The translations under genes were made by a program, and so were the position numbers. From the NCBI RefSeq assembly GCF_007489285.1, contig NZ_VLIY01000025.1, positions 1 to 47,358 on the forward strand: a DNA stretch of 47,358 nt, given 5' to 3'. The notes below the pieces were generated by a model that was not told where the DNA came from, made no database searches, and saw only the letters and a list, made by a program, of their open reading frames with translations. The stretch is from Skermania sp. ID1734. Its GTDB lineage: Bacteria; Actinomycetota; Actinomycetes; Mycobacteriales; Mycobacteriaceae. Positions 11,453 through 19,872 of this stretch are shown here, piece by piece (position 1 is the first letter of the stretch; every line of letters begins with the position of its first letter).

Positions 11453-12079
11453 ATGTCCGGCAACACCAACTCCAGCACCAACGACGACCCGACGACCGGC
11501 ACCAGCGACTACTCGAGCACCTATCCGAGCACGACCGGCAGCAACGATTACTCAGGCACTGACAGCCACTCGGGCACGCCGGGTTTCGGCGCCTACAGCG
11601 CTTCGGAGACGACGGTGACGACCACCACGGTGACCCGCACGTCCGTGTTCGGTGTCGGGGGAACAGATCCGTCCACCGACGACACCTCGTCTTCCTCGTA
11701 CGGCACCCACGACCCCGCCTACTCGTCGAGCGATTCCTACCCTTCGGCAAGCTCCACACACGACACCAGCGGCACGTCTTCGCACGGCTACGTCCCGGTC
11801 GACCTTGACGGCGACGGCTCTGCCGACACCGTGGTCCCGATGGGCGACGACGCAAGCGGATACTCCGCGGGTGACTACGGCTCCGACGGCCAGGGCCCGA
11901 CCGGCACCGGCGTGGCCGTCGAGCACTACGAGTTCGAGACCACCTCGCACTACGACTACACGGCCGCCTACGCCGACGGTTCGAGCTTCGACACTCCCGA
12001 GACCGACCCCAGCAGCCACTACGGCAGCGGCGACACCGACGACTACTCGGACCTGCACCAGGGCCACGGGCAGTACTGA
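11453..12079 (+). CDS. Ser/Thr/Asp/Tyr-rich disordered protein with a DxDGDG motif
   Basis: ATG 11453 is chosen because GGGAGG lies just upstream; this gives 208 residues. The protein is almost entirely low complexity: Ser, Thr, Gly, Asp and repeated aromatic patches (DYSS, DYSG, SSYG, HYDY, HYGSG). One ordered-looking element stands out, DLDGDGSAD at residues 117-125, which matches an EF-hand-like calcium-binding loop. No signal peptide or transmembrane helix is visible, so export would need a leaderless route such as type VII secretion, for which I see no WxG motif. The gene is 17 bases before the C39-like peptidase gene and preceded by the candidate ECF promoter. I do not recognise the family. 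It may be a surface, adhesive or scaffold protein, or a peptidase substrate. Confidence 0.65.
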   Translation: MSGNTNSSTNDDPTTGTSDYSSTYPSTTGSNDYSGTDSHSGTPGFGAYSASETTVTTTTVTRTSVFGVGGTDPSTDDTSSSSYGTHDPAYSSSDSYPSASSTHDTSGTSSHGYVPVDLDGDGSADTVVPMGDDASGYSAGDYGSDGQGPTGTGVAVEHYEFETTSHYDYTAAYADGSSFDTPETDPSSHYGSGDTDDYSDLHQGHGQY

Positions 12080-12096
12080 ACACCGACCCGAACAAG

Positions 12097-12924
12097 GTGA
12101 CCACGGTGCACACCTTCGACACCGACCCGGCCGAAGATCCGGGTACGGACTGGTTCGACAGCGGGTGGTTCGACGACAGCGTCAGCGCTGCATCGGGCCA
12201 CTCGCTGCTCGACGACGCACTCGGCGGGATAGAGGAACTGCTGCGGTCGATCACCGGGTGGCTGCATGAGCCGACCCCGCCGGGCGCGCACGAGGAACAC
12301 GCCGCGCCCGCCGACGGAATCGATGGCAACCCGACCGCATGGCAGGCGGACTGGTTCTTTCAGGGCCGCGACGGGTATTGCGGGCCGTCGAGCATTGCCC
12401 AGGTCGTTTCCGAATACACCGGAGTGCACGCGCACAATCCGCAGGAGATGGTCGATCATGCCGTCGCATTGGGCGTGTTCGATCCGGACCACCCAGAGCA
12501 GGGGATGAGCTTCCAGGGCATGCAACGCTTGATGCAGGATGAGGGTGTGCCGTGCCACCTCGAACACAGCTCGATGAGCGATCTCGAAGCCAAATTGGAC
12601 GATGGATACGGCGTGATCGCCATGGTCAACGCGGGCGCGATCTGGGGCGCCGGGCACGATTCGGGTCATGGCGCCGACCACGCGCTGGTGGTCGCCGGCA
12701 TCGATCGGGAGCACGGAACCGTGATCCTGTCGGACCCGGGAAACCCGAACGGAAATCAGGAAACGGTGCCGATCAGCCAGTTCGAACAAGCCTGGCAGGC
12801 CTCGGGTGACACGATGCTGGTCGCGGACAATCCCGATCCCGACCTCGCGGACAGTTCGGCAACCGACACAGCCGACGCGGTGTATCAGCGCTGGGCCATC
12901 GCCGACCTGACCGCAGCGCACTGA
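12097..12924 (+). CDS. C39-like papain-fold cysteine peptidase
   Basis: This is a 275-residue protein with start GTG 12097 (GTG 12106 is an alternative; neither has a strong ribosome site, consistent with coupling to the gene ending at 12079). Residues 1-85 are acidic and probably flexible. The catalytic domain begins with DGYCGPSSIAQV, giving Cys95; HGADHALVVAGID gives His195; and LSDPGNPNGN gives Asp213. This Cys-His-Asp order and the spacing are those of the C39 family (bacteriocin-processing and related peptidases). No signal peptide or ABC transporter domain is present, so it is a stand-alone enzyme, possibly cytoplasmic or exported by a leaderless route. Its neighbours on both sides are short, acidic, low-complexity proteins, which makes them reasonable candidate substrates. 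That link is inferred. Confidence 0.75.
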   Translation: MTTVHTFDTDPAEDPGTDWFDSGWFDDSVSAASGHSLLDDALGGIEELLRSITGWLHEPTPPGAHEEHAAPADGIDGNPTAWQADWFFQGRDGYCGPSSIAQVVSEYTGVHAHNPQEMVDHAVALGVFDPDHPEQGMSFQGMQRLMQDEGVPCHLEHSSMSDLEAKLDDGYGVIAMVNAGAIWGAGHDSGHGADHALVVAGIDREHGTVILSDPGNPNGNQETVPISQFEQAWQASGDTMLVADNPDPDLADSSATDTADAVYQRWAIADLTAAH

Positions 12925-12952
12925 CATTGCCCGACCAGAAAGGACCACCGCG

Positions 12953-13369
12953 ATGGGCGAGCCCGACTCGGATCCCAGTCTGTGGGAGATGCTTGGCATC
13001 CCGCGAGATTCGGTGCTGCCCGAACTCGATGACGATGCCTGGGACCGGGTCGTGCACGCAGCCGTTGACCCGGCCGCACCGGAAGTCGATGACACGCTCG
13101 TGCCGGTGCATGATCCGGCCGACGACCCGGCCAGCTGGTCGGGCGACGATCTCACCGATCATGCGTCTCTCGACGCCCACGATGCCGGCGGTCACCACGA
13201 TGGCATCGGTGACCTCGGGTGGGCCGACGACACGGGACACCAGCACGACCACGGTGTCCACGACCACGGGGTCCATGACCATGACGCGCATGACCAGGGC
13301 GACCACGACCCCGGACACGACAGCGGGTTCGGCTATGGCTTCGACGACGGCAGCCAGCACGAGTTCTGA
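12953..13369 (+). CDS. Acidic protein with His/Asp-rich tail
   Basis: This is a 138-residue protein, ATG 12953 with AAAGGA upstream. The first 90 residues are acidic and may contain short helices (DPSLWEMLGIPRDSVLP). From about residue 90 the chain becomes a run of His and Asp in a loose repeat of the type VHDHG/HDHD. The DNA encoding the repeats uses varied synonymous codons, so the repeat is kept at protein level. Such tails often bind zinc, nickel, copper or other metals. The similar text WEML/DxDxW and the composition link it to the two preceding genes, with 28 bases between it and the peptidase gene. No signal peptide is seen. I do not know this family. Confidence 0.65.
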   Translation: MGEPDSDPSLWEMLGIPRDSVLPELDDDAWDRVVHAAVDPAAPEVDDTLVPVHDPADDPASWSGDDLTDHASLDAHDAGGHHDGIGDLGWADDTGHQHDHGVHDHGVHDHDAHDQGDHDPGHDSGFGYGFDDGSQHEF

Positions 13370-13416
13370 ACCCGGCTTGCCGCACCTGCGCGGTTGGAAT
13401 AGGGCAGGATAGGAGA

Positions 13417-13442
13417 GCCGTCCCGCGCGTAGGCGGGATGGC
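13417..13442 (+). terminator. Hairpin before pyrH, probable terminator of the upstream block
   Basis: GCCGTCCCGC and GCGGGATGGC pair over 10 positions with one G-U, around a 6-base loop (GCGTAG). TGTTTCG follows, a weak U-tract. It lies between the His/Asp-rich gene and pyrH and so probably ends the accessory transcript; it could also sit in the pyrH leader. Confidence 0.5.
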
Positions 13443-13493
13443 TGTTTCGTGTGGCGCGCCACCCGCAGACGAGTTCACCCCGTGAGGAGATCC

Positions 13494-14228
13494 ATGAGCC
13501 AACCGCACTCGGACGGTCCCCGTCACCCGTATCGCCGCGTGCTGCTCAAGCTCGGCGGCGAAATGTTCGGCGGCGGCAAAGTCGGGCTCGACCCGGACGT
13601 GGTGACCACGGTTGCCGCGCAGATCGCCGAGGTGGTCAAGTCCGGCGTCGAGGTGGCTGTGGTGATCGGCGGCGGCAACTTCTTCCGCGGCGCCGAACTC
13701 GAGGAGCGTGGCCTCGAGCGCGCCCGCTCGGACTACATGGGCATGCTCGGAACCGTGATGAATTCGCTTGCGCTGCAGGATTTTCTGGAGAAGCAGGGAG
13801 TTCAGACGCGGGTGCAGACGGCGATCACCATGGGTCAGGTGGCCGAGCCGTACCTGCCGCTGCGGGCGCGTCGTCACTTGGAGAAGGGCCGCGTGGTCAT
13901 TTTCGGTGCCGGCATGGGGATGCCCTACTTCTCCACGGACACCACGGCCGCCCAGCGTGCGCTCGAGATCGGCGCCGAAGTGGTCTTGATGGCCAAGGCC
14001 GTGGACGGCGTGTACAGCGCGGACCCGCGAATCGACCCCGATGCGACGCTGTTCACGGAGATCACCCACCGCGAGGTGATCGAGCGCGGTCTCAAAGTCG
14101 CCGACGCGACCGCGTTCAGTCTGTGTATGGACAACCAGATGCCGATGCTCGTGTTCAACCTGCTCACCGAGGGGAATATCGCTCGCGCAGTGTCCGGTGA
14201 GAAGATCGGAACATTAGTCCGGTCATGA
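13494..14228 (+). CDS. pyrH: Uridylate kinase (UMP kinase)
   Basis: PyrH phosphorylates UMP to UDP with ATP in pyrimidine nucleotide synthesis; the bacterial enzyme is a hexamer of the amino-acid-kinase fold. ATG 13494 is chosen (244 residues) because GAGGAGATCC precedes it; an in-frame GTG at 13449 lies within the leader. The N-terminal [12 protein letters not shown] is the kinase phosphate-binding loop, GGGNFFRG is the second glycine-rich motif, and [20 protein letters not shown] is the typical region of UMP kinases. Length is normal apart from a slightly shorter N-terminal extension than I recall for M. tuberculosis. The stop overlaps an ATG at 14225, and frr starts 56 bases later, so the two are co-transcribed. 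Upstream genes normally seen with pyrH (rpsB, tsf) are not adjacent. Confidence 0.96.
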   Translation: MSQPHSDGPRHPYRRVLLKLGGEMFGGGKVGLDPDVVTTVAAQIAEVVKSGVEVAVVIGGGNFFRGAELEERGLERARSDYMGMLGTVMNSLALQDFLEKQGVQTRVQTAITMGQVAEPYLPLRARRHLEKGRVVIFGAGMGMPYFSTDTTAAQRALEIGAEVVLMAKAVDGVYSADPRIDPDATLFTEITHREVIERGLKVADATAFSLCMDNQMPMLVFNLLTEGNIARAVSGEKIGTLVRS

Positions 14229-14284
14229 TCGCGGCGGAAAAACCGCCGATCGTGACGCCAGCAGTTTCATGGGAGGAAGCAACC

Positions 14285-14842
14285 GTGATTGATGAAGCCC
14301 TCTTCGACGCCGAGGAGAAGATGGAAAAGGCAGTCGCGGTAGCCAGGGACGATCTCGGCGGCATTCGGACGGGTCGGGCGAACCCCGGCATGTTCAACCG
14401 GATCGTCGTCGACTACTACGGCGCGCCCACCCCGATCACCCAGCTGTCCAGCATCAATGTGCCCGAGGCGCGGCTGGTGGTCATCAAGCCCTACGAGCAG
14501 TCCCAGCTCGGCCCGATCGAGACAGCGATCCGCAACTCCGACTTGGGCGTGAACCCGACCAACGACGGCAATCTCATCCGCATCGCGGTCCCGCAACTCA
14601 CCGAGGAACGCCGCCGCGAACTGGTCAAGCAAGCCAAGAGCAAGGGCGAGGACGCGAAGGTCGCCATCCGCAACGTCCGGCGCAAGGCCAACGAGGAGCT
14701 GCACCGCATCCAGAAAGACGGTGAAGCCGGCGAAGATGACGTTCTCCGCGCCGAAAAGGAACTCGACAAGACCACGGCGCGCTACGTTGGGCAGGTTGAT
14801 GAGCTTGTCAAGCACAAGGAAGCCGAACTGCTCGAGGTTTAG
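14285..14842 (+). CDS. frr: Ribosome recycling factor
   Basis: This factor splits the post-termination ribosome with EF-G. GTG 14285 is chosen, giving 185 residues, the standard family length; GGGAGGA sits just upstream. An ATG at 14225 overlapping the pyrH stop is in frame but would add 20 atypical residues. Family text is clear throughout: [21 protein letters not shown] at residues about 28-48, then [10 protein letters not shown]-like [16 protein letters not shown], and the C-terminal helical text. It lies in the pyrH-frr-cdsA order that is usual for bacteria. Confidence 0.97.
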   Translation: MIDEALFDAEEKMEKAVAVARDDLGGIRTGRANPGMFNRIVVDYYGAPTPITQLSSINVPEARLVVIKPYEQSQLGPIETAIRNSDLGVNPTNDGNLIRIAVPQLTEERRRELVKQAKSKGEDAKVAIRNVRRKANEELHRIQKDGEAGEDDVLRAEKELDKTTARYVGQVDELVKHKEAELLEV

Positions 14843-14873
14843 CCCCCCACCGCGACACGAATCGACCCGGTAG

Positions 14874-15800
14874 ATGAGCGTGCCCACACACGAAGACCCC
14901 GTCGAGCAGGACGGCTCTGCAGTCACCGCCAACAAGGCGCCGGATCCGGAGTCCGGCGCGCCGGCCACGCCTGAGAAGAAGCCTTCGCGCGCCGGCCGGA
15001 ACCTGCCCGCGGCACTCGGTGTCGGCTTTGGCCTCGGCATCTCCTTGATCTTGGTGCTGGTCTTTGTGCCCAAGGTGATGATTCCGATCGTCGCCGTCGC
15101 GATGGCAATCGCGACCTGGGAGGTGACCCAGCGGCTGCGGGAAGCAGACGTGCAGGTGCCGCGGATTCCGTTGCTGGTCGGCGGGCAGGCGATGATCTGG
15201 CTTGCGTGGCCGTACGGCACCACCGGCACGCTCGGCGCCTTCGCTGCGACCGTGCTTGTCACGATGACCTGGCGGTTGTTCGACCACGGCCTGCACGCGA
15301 CACCTAAGAACTATCTGCGCGACACGGCGGTCGCGGTGTTCGTCGCCGCGTGGATCCCGTTGCTGGCCTCGTTCGCGACACTGCTGGTTCTCGAGGACGA
15401 CGGCGGCAAGCGGGTGCTCACCTTCATGATCGGTGTGGTCTGCTCCGACGTCGGCGGATACGCCGCCGGGGTGCTGTTCGGTAAGCATCCGATGGTTCCG
15501 GCCATCAGTCCGAAGAAGTCCTGGGAAGGTTTCGCCGGATCATTGCTGTTCACGATCGTCGGCGAGGTGCTGACGGTCACCTTCCTCCTCGGTGCGAGTT
15601 CGTGGATCGGCGTAGTGCTCGGCGTGGGACTGGTGATCGTGGCGACGCTGGGAGACCTGCTGGAATCGCAGTTCAAGCGCGACCTCGGCATCAAGGACAT
15701 GGGCACCCTGCTGCCCGGCCACGGCGGCATCATGGACCGGCTGGACTCGTTGCTGCCCTCGGCATTCGTCTCGTGGGCGGTCTTCTCTGCGCTGATCTAG
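14874..15800 (+). CDS. cdsA: Phosphatidate cytidylyltransferase (CDP-diacylglycerol synthase)
   Basis: CdsA makes CDP-diacylglycerol from phosphatidic acid and CTP, the branch point to phosphatidylinositol, cardiolipin and phosphatidylethanolamine in mycobacteria. It is an integral membrane protein of 308 residues from ATG 14874. The first 45 residues are a polar cytoplasmic extension common in actinobacteria; about seven or eight hydrophobic segments follow. The C-terminal family signature is present as SQFKRDLGIKDMGTLLPGHG then GIMDR, with the S-x2-F-K-R and K-D residues and the PGHGG motif intact. It starts 31 bases after frr, so it is probably in the same operon; the methyltransferase gene follows after 7 bases. 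Confidence 0.96.
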   Translation: MSVPTHEDPVEQDGSAVTANKAPDPESGAPATPEKKPSRAGRNLPAALGVGFGLGISLILVLVFVPKVMIPIVAVAMAIATWEVTQRLREADVQVPRIPLLVGGQAMIWLAWPYGTTGTLGAFAATVLVTMTWRLFDHGLHATPKNYLRDTAVAVFVAAWIPLLASFATLLVLEDDGGKRVLTFMIGVVCSDVGGYAAGVLFGKHPMVPAISPKKSWEGFAGSLLFTIVGEVLTVTFLLGASSWIGVVLGVGLVIVATLGDLLESQFKRDLGIKDMGTLLPGHGGIMDRLDSLLPSAFVSWAVFSALI

Positions 15801-15807
15801 CGCTGCC

Positions 15808-16509
15808 ATGCCGATCATCCCCAGCCCCGACATCTGGTACTGGCCCGATGTCTACGAGCGGGAAAACGCCGCCCAGGACGTCGACGGTGTCATCTTCGCG
15901 ACATTGCGGGAAGTGGCCGACTGGACCGGTCGCGACGTCGTGGACATCGGTTGCGGCACCGGATTCCACCTGCCGATCTTCGCCCGTGACGCACGATCCG
16001 TCCTCGGCGTGGAACCGCACGCCAAGTTGCGCAAGATCGCGGCCGACCGCGTCGCCGGAACTGGGATCGGTGTGTTGGCTGGCTCCGCCGAGGCGTTGCC
16101 GCTGCCCGATTCCAGCGTGGACGTCCTGCATGCGCGCACCGCGTACTTCTTCGGCGCCGAATCGGCACCCGGGCTCGCCGAGGCCAACCGGGTTTTGCGG
16201 CCCGGGGGAGTGCTGGTCATCGTCGACCTCGATACAACTGCCCACGATTACGGTTCGTGGATGCGCGCGGACCTGCCGCATTACAACGCCGTGGCGGTGG
16301 AAAGGTTCTTCGCGGACAACGGATTCGACCTGCGCCGCGTCGACACCCGCTGGGAATTCCCAGACCGGCCGACCCTTGCCTGGGTGCTGGCAATCGAGTT
16401 CACGGCCGCGACGGCCGCGCGCGCGTTGGTATCCACGCCCGGGCTGGCCCTGACCGTGCGCTACCGCATCCACACCCGAGTCAAGCCGCGCGGCTTAGCG
16501 TTGCGGTAG
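15808..16509 (+). CDS. SAM-dependent class I methyltransferase
   Basis: This 233-residue protein starts at ATG 15808, seven bases after the cdsA stop. Motif I, VVDIGCGTGFHLPIF (residues about 44-58), binds S-adenosylmethionine. The acidic loop VLGVEPHAKL, the GSAEALPLPDSSVDVLHAR region and VLRPGGVLVIVDLD are the standard order of a Methyltransf_11-type enzyme. The substrate cannot be told from sequence. The context after cdsA suggests a lipid or envelope substrate, but this is weak. Its 3' end overlaps the convergent LapA-like gene by 15 bases (16495-16509). Confidence 0.85.
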   Translation: MPIIPSPDIWYWPDVYERENAAQDVDGVIFATLREVADWTGRDVVDIGCGTGFHLPIFARDARSVLGVEPHAKLRKIAADRVAGTGIGVLAGSAEALPLPDSSVDVLHARTAYFFGAESAPGLAEANRVLRPGGVLVIVDLDTTAHDYGSWMRADLPHYNAVAVERFFADNGFDLRRVDTRWEFPDRPTLAWVLAIEFTAATAARALVSTPGLALTVRYRIHTRVKPRGLALR

Positions 16510-16836
16510 CTTCGGCCCGCGCTTGGCGACCCGCCTGATCTGCACGATCCGCGCCCCACCGACCACCGTCATGATGAGCGCGCCCACGATCGCCGATAGC
16601 AACACGGTCACTCCGAGCGGCAGCGACACGTCCCAGAAATACAAGTGAATCTGGACCGTGTCGAGGTTCTGCAGGATGAACACGAGCAGCAGAATCAGCA
16701 CAATGATGCCGACCACCAGGCCGGTCCACGCCCAGCTGACCCGGGTTCGTTCGATCTTGATCTTTCCGTGGTCCACCGGCGGGGTGTATGCGGGCTCGCC
16801 GGGTTCCTCGGGCGGCTGCTGGGGATCCGTCGACAT
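16495..16836 (-). CDS. LapA-like (DUF1049) membrane protein
   Basis: This 113-residue protein reads from ATG 16836. The N-terminal 30 residues are Pro/Glu-rich and cytoplasmic. Two transmembrane helices follow (VGIIVLILLLVFILQN and GVTVLLSAIVGALIMTVVGG) linked by LDTVQIHLYFWDVSLPLG, the pattern typical of the LapA/DUF1049 family. The tail is basic (RRVAKRGPK). In other bacteria LapA works with LapB in lipopolysaccharide control, but mycobacteria lack that pathway, so the role here is unknown. It is divergent from rlmN with about 90 bases between starts and overlaps the methyltransferase gene tail to tail. Confidence 0.85.
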   Translation of the reverse strand: MSTDPQQPPEEPGEPAYTPPVDHGKIKIERTRVSWAWTGLVVGIIVLILLLVFILQNLDTVQIHLYFWDVSLPLGVTVLLSAIVGALIMTVVGGARIVQIRRVAKRGPKLPQR

Positions 16837-16926
16837 AACTCGATCTTGACCTAGCCTGTGGCGCAATGCACGCCATCTTTGATGAATTCGCCAGTCTGTT
16901 ACCCGGAATGGGACACTGGGAAAACT

Positions 16927-18078
16927 ATGGCTGCCTCCCTCCCGTTGGTTTTCGACGCCCCGCGCCGCGGGATGCCGCCGCGGCACCTGGCCGACCTCGA
17001 CGCCGACGGCCTGCGTGCGGCGGTCCGCGAACTGGGCCTGCCCGCGTTTCGCGCCGACCAGTTGGCCCGGCACTACTACGGCCGGCTGGAAGCCGATCCC
17101 GAGCAGATGACCGATCTACCGGCAGCAGCGCGCACCCGCGTGGGTGAAGCCTTGTTCCCGCCGCTGCTGACGCCCGTTCGCGAGATCAGCTGCGACGACG
17201 GTCAGACCCAGAAAACGCTGTGGCGGGCCGGCGACGGCACGCTGCTCGAAAGCGTTTTGATGCGCTACGGCGGCGGTGCTGATCGGTCGCTTCGCGGGCT
17301 GCGCTCCGGTGCTGACGGGTCCCGGTCCGCGCGGGCGACTCTGTGCATCTCCAGCCAGGCCGGCTGCGGCATGGCGTGCCCCTTCTGCGCCACCGGGCAG
17401 GGTGGGTTGCAACGCAATCTGTCGACTGCGGAAATCGTTGACCAGGTGCGGGCGGCGTCAGCGACCATGCGTGACCTTGGGGAGCGCCTGTCGAACATCG
17501 TCTTCATGGGCATGGGTGAGCCGCTGGCCAACTACAAGCGCGTGGTCGCTGCAGTCCGGCGCATCGTGTCGCCCGCACCCGCGGGCTTCGGCATCTCGGC
17601 CCGGTCGGTGACGGTGTCGACCGTCGGGCTGGCGCCCGCGATCCGCAAGCTAGCCGACGAGGGCCTGAGCGTCACCCTCGCGGTCTCCCTACATACCCCC
17701 GACGACGAGCTGCGCGACACCCTCGTGCCCGTCAACAATCGCTGGCCGGTCGCGGAGGTGCTCGACGCCGCCAAGTACTACGCGGACCGGACCGGGCGGC
17801 GGGTTTCGATCGAATACGCCCTGATCCGCGACGTGAACGACCAACCGTGGCGGGCGGATCTGCTCGGCAAGAAACTGCATAAAGCGCTCGGGCCGCTGGT
17901 GCACGTGAACCTGATTCCGCTCAATCCCACCCCCGGCAGCGAATGGGATGCCAGTCCCAGACCGCGGCAGGACGAATTCGTGCGCCGGGTGCAGGCCCAG
18001 GGCGTCACCTGCACAGTCCGCGACACGCGCGGTCGTGAGATTGCCGCCGCGTGCGGTCAGCTGGCCGCGGAGGGTTGA
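16927..18078 (+). CDS. rlmN: 23S rRNA (A2503)/tRNA (A37) methyltransferase, radical SAM
   Basis: RlmN methylates C2 of A2503 in 23S rRNA and A37 of some tRNAs, helping decoding accuracy. ATG 16927 is chosen (383 residues) because the following [15 protein letters not shown] resembles the known mycobacterial start; the frame is open further upstream to 16858. The radical-SAM cluster is C147-x3-C151-x2-C154. The SAM-binding text [17 protein letters not shown] is intact, and [15 protein letters not shown] near the C-terminus carries the methyl-carrying cysteine. Residues 115-130 hold a short insert rich in Ser, Gly and Arg ([14 protein letters not shown]). It is a stand-alone gene between the LapA-like gene and an acyl-CoA dehydrogenase. 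Confidence 0.94.
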   Translation: MAASLPLVFDAPRRGMPPRHLADLDADGLRAAVRELGLPAFRADQLARHYYGRLEADPEQMTDLPAAARTRVGEALFPPLLTPVREISCDDGQTQKTLWRAGDGTLLESVLMRYGGGADRSLRGLRSGADGSRSARATLCISSQAGCGMACPFCATGQGGLQRNLSTAEIVDQVRAASATMRDLGERLSNIVFMGMGEPLANYKRVVAAVRRIVSPAPAGFGISARSVTVSTVGLAPAIRKLADEGLSVTLAVSLHTPDDELRDTLVPVNNRWPVAEVLDAAKYYADRTGRRVSIEYALIRDVNDQPWRADLLGKKLHKALGPLVHVNLIPLNPTPGSEWDASPRPRQDEFVRRVQAQGVTCTVRDTRGREIAAACGQLAAEG

Positions 18079-18089
18079 GCGCTTAGTTC

Positions 18090-18119
18090 TTCAGGCCGAT
18101 CCGCGTCGCATTGCCTGAA
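18090..18119 (+). other. Imperfect hairpin between rlmN and acyl-CoA dehydrogenase gene
   Basis: TTCAGGC (18090-18096) and GCCTGAA (18113-18119) pair perfectly around a 16-base loop, 12 bases after the rlmN stop. No U-tract follows. It may be a weak terminator. Confidence 0.3.
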
Positions 18120-18179
18120 CAAGAACACGCTCAAGTGGGCAGACGTTTAGACGAGCGTCCAATTGCCCATCCCCATGCC

Positions 18180-19571
18180 GTGAGCTTCGATCTGACCTTG
18201 ACTCCGGCGCAGCACGAGCTCGTGGAGCGCACCCACCGCTTCGCCGAGGAGGTGGTGCGACCGGTCGCCGCGGAATACGACGCCAAGCAGGAATTCCCGT
18301 GGCCCGTGCTGGAAGAAGCTGCGAAGCAGGGCTTCTACAGTCCACTTTTCTACCGGGACCTGATCGGCGACAAGACCGGCCTGTCCCTGCCGGTGTTCAT
18401 GGAAGAGCTGTTTTGGGGTTGCGCGGGAATCGGGCTATCGATCGTCATGCCGGCTCTGGCGCTGTCGGCAATCGGGCAGGCCGCCACGCCTGAGCAGATG
18501 CTGCGTTGGGCGCCGGAGTGCTTCGGTGAACCCGGCGACATCAAGCTCGCTGCCCTGGCGATCTCCGAACCGCAAGGCGGCAGCGACGTCCGAAACCTGC
18601 GCACCCAGGCCCGGCGCGACGGCGATGACTGGGTGATCAGCGGCCACAAGATGTGGATCGGCAACGGCGGCATCGCGAACGTGCACGTGGTGAACGCTGT
18701 CGTCGACCCGGAACTCGGTCACCGCGGGCAGGCGCTGTTCATCGTGCCCGGCGGCACGCCTGGCCTGGAACTGGTCCGCAAGCTCGACAAGTTGGGCTGC
18801 CGGGCCTCGCACACCGCGGAGTTGCTCTTCGACGAATGCCGGGTGCCTGCCGAGAATCTGCTCGGCGGCGAGGAGCGACTGCAGCGCAAACTCGAGCATG
18901 TCCGCGAGCGAATGTCCGGCCGCGACGGCAAACGCTCCTCAGGATCGGCAACGCTGAGCACCTTCGAGCAGACTCGACCGATGGTCGCCGCCCAGGCGCT
19001 CGGAATCGCACGTGCCGCTTTGGAATTCGCCACCAACTACGCCAACAAAAGGGAGGCGTTCGGTGCGCCGATCATCGACAACCAGGGTGTGTCGTTTCCG
19101 CTCGCGGACCTGGCCACACAGATAGACGCTGCGCGTCTGCTGACTTGGCGGGCGTCGTGGATGGCCGCGAACGGGATTGAACTGACCCGAGGTGAGGGCT
19201 CGATGGCGAAGCTGGCCGCGAGCGAGGTCGCGGTTCGCGCCACCGAACAGGCGATTCAAACGTGCGGAGGGTGGGGCTACATCACCGATAATCCGCTGGA
19301 GAAGTGGTACCGCGACGCGAAGCTCTACACCATTTTCGAGGGCACCAGCGAGATCCAGCGCCTCGTCATCGGGCAGTCCCTCGGCGCGGCAGACGGCGCC
19401 CCGCCGCTGCACGTCGACATGGAGCCCGAAGGGTTCGCCTTCGGTCGGCACTTCGGTCGCGGCAGCAGGCTGCGAACCCGGCTTGGACAGGCCGCGATAA
19501 GCGCGAAAGACAAAGTGCCACAGCCGGTGTTGCGACAGGCGATGCGAGTGCTCAGCCCGCCGGGGCGTTAA
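18180..19571 (+). CDS. Acyl-CoA dehydrogenase
   Basis: This enzyme (463 residues) introduces the trans-2 double bond in acyl-CoA with FAD, the first step of beta-oxidation or a related degradation. GTG 18180 is chosen because SFDLTLTPAQHELVERTHRF is the usual N-terminal family text; an in-frame TTG at 18111 is open but unlikely. The middle domain shows AISEPQGGSD (FAD/substrate contact) and MWIGNGG. The C-terminal four-helix domain shows the family signature KREAFG, then QTCGGWGYI and YTIFEGTSEIQRLVIG, where Glu of EGTSEIQ is the position of the catalytic base in many members. Residues about 235-260 carry a charged insert (RERMSGRDGKRSS). Substrate chain length is not readable. M. tuberculosis has, as I recall, a different set of genes between rlmN and dxr. 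Confidence 0.9.
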   Translation: MSFDLTLTPAQHELVERTHRFAEEVVRPVAAEYDAKQEFPWPVLEEAAKQGFYSPLFYRDLIGDKTGLSLPVFMEELFWGCAGIGLSIVMPALALSAIGQAATPEQMLRWAPECFGEPGDIKLAALAISEPQGGSDVRNLRTQARRDGDDWVISGHKMWIGNGGIANVHVVNAVVDPELGHRGQALFIVPGGTPGLELVRKLDKLGCRASHTAELLFDECRVPAENLLGGEERLQRKLEHVRERMSGRDGKRSSGSATLSTFEQTRPMVAAQALGIARAALEFATNYANKREAFGAPIIDNQGVSFPLADLATQIDAARLLTWRASWMAANGIELTRGEGSMAKLAASEVAVRATEQAIQTCGGWGYITDNPLEKWYRDAKLYTIFEGTSEIQRLVIGQSLGAADGAPPLHVDMEPEGFAFGRHFGRGSRLRTRLGQAAISAKDKVPQPVLRQAMRVLSPPGR

Positions 19572-19581
19572 TACACCCCGG

Positions 19582-19827
19582 CTAGCGCTCCTTGCGCCTG
19601 ATGATCGCGCCGCGGATCAAGATGGCGAAGATCGCCGCCGCGAAACTCGCGAGGTAAACGTTTCCGACGTTGCCGCTGCGGCTGCCGAAGCTGACCAGCA
19701 TCGCAATCAGGATCAGCGCGACGATGATGCCACCGGCGTAGTAGCTCTTGCGGGACTCTCCGCTCCAGCCCCAGCGAGCCGATGGAACCTCGGCTTCGGT
19801 AATGGGATCGATCTCCTTACCTGCCAC
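19582..19827 (-). CDS. DUF2631-type small membrane protein
   Basis: This 81-residue protein starts at GTG 19827 with CGAGGAG upstream. A polar N-terminus (ITEAEVPSARWGWSGES) is followed by two hydrophobic helices, about residues 31-47 and 55-72, and a basic tail (RRKER). The text before the first helix fits the actinobacterial DUF2631 family as I recall it. Function is unknown. It is divergent from dxr and its 3' end faces the acyl-CoA dehydrogenase gene with 10 bases between them. Confidence 0.75.
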   Translation of the reverse strand: MAGKEIDPITEAEVPSARWGWSGESRKSYYAGGIIVALILIAMLVSFGSRSGNVGNVYLASFAAAIFAILIRGAIIRRKER

Positions 19828-19872
19828 GTCTGCTCCTCGAGTTGATCGGCGCTACTGGCCAATATCGTGACA

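Noticed and set aside
13236-13330. Possible CRISPR-like or satellite DNA repeat in the His/Asp-rich gene
   Set aside because: The units are short, have varied codons and lie in an open frame; it is a protein-level repeat.
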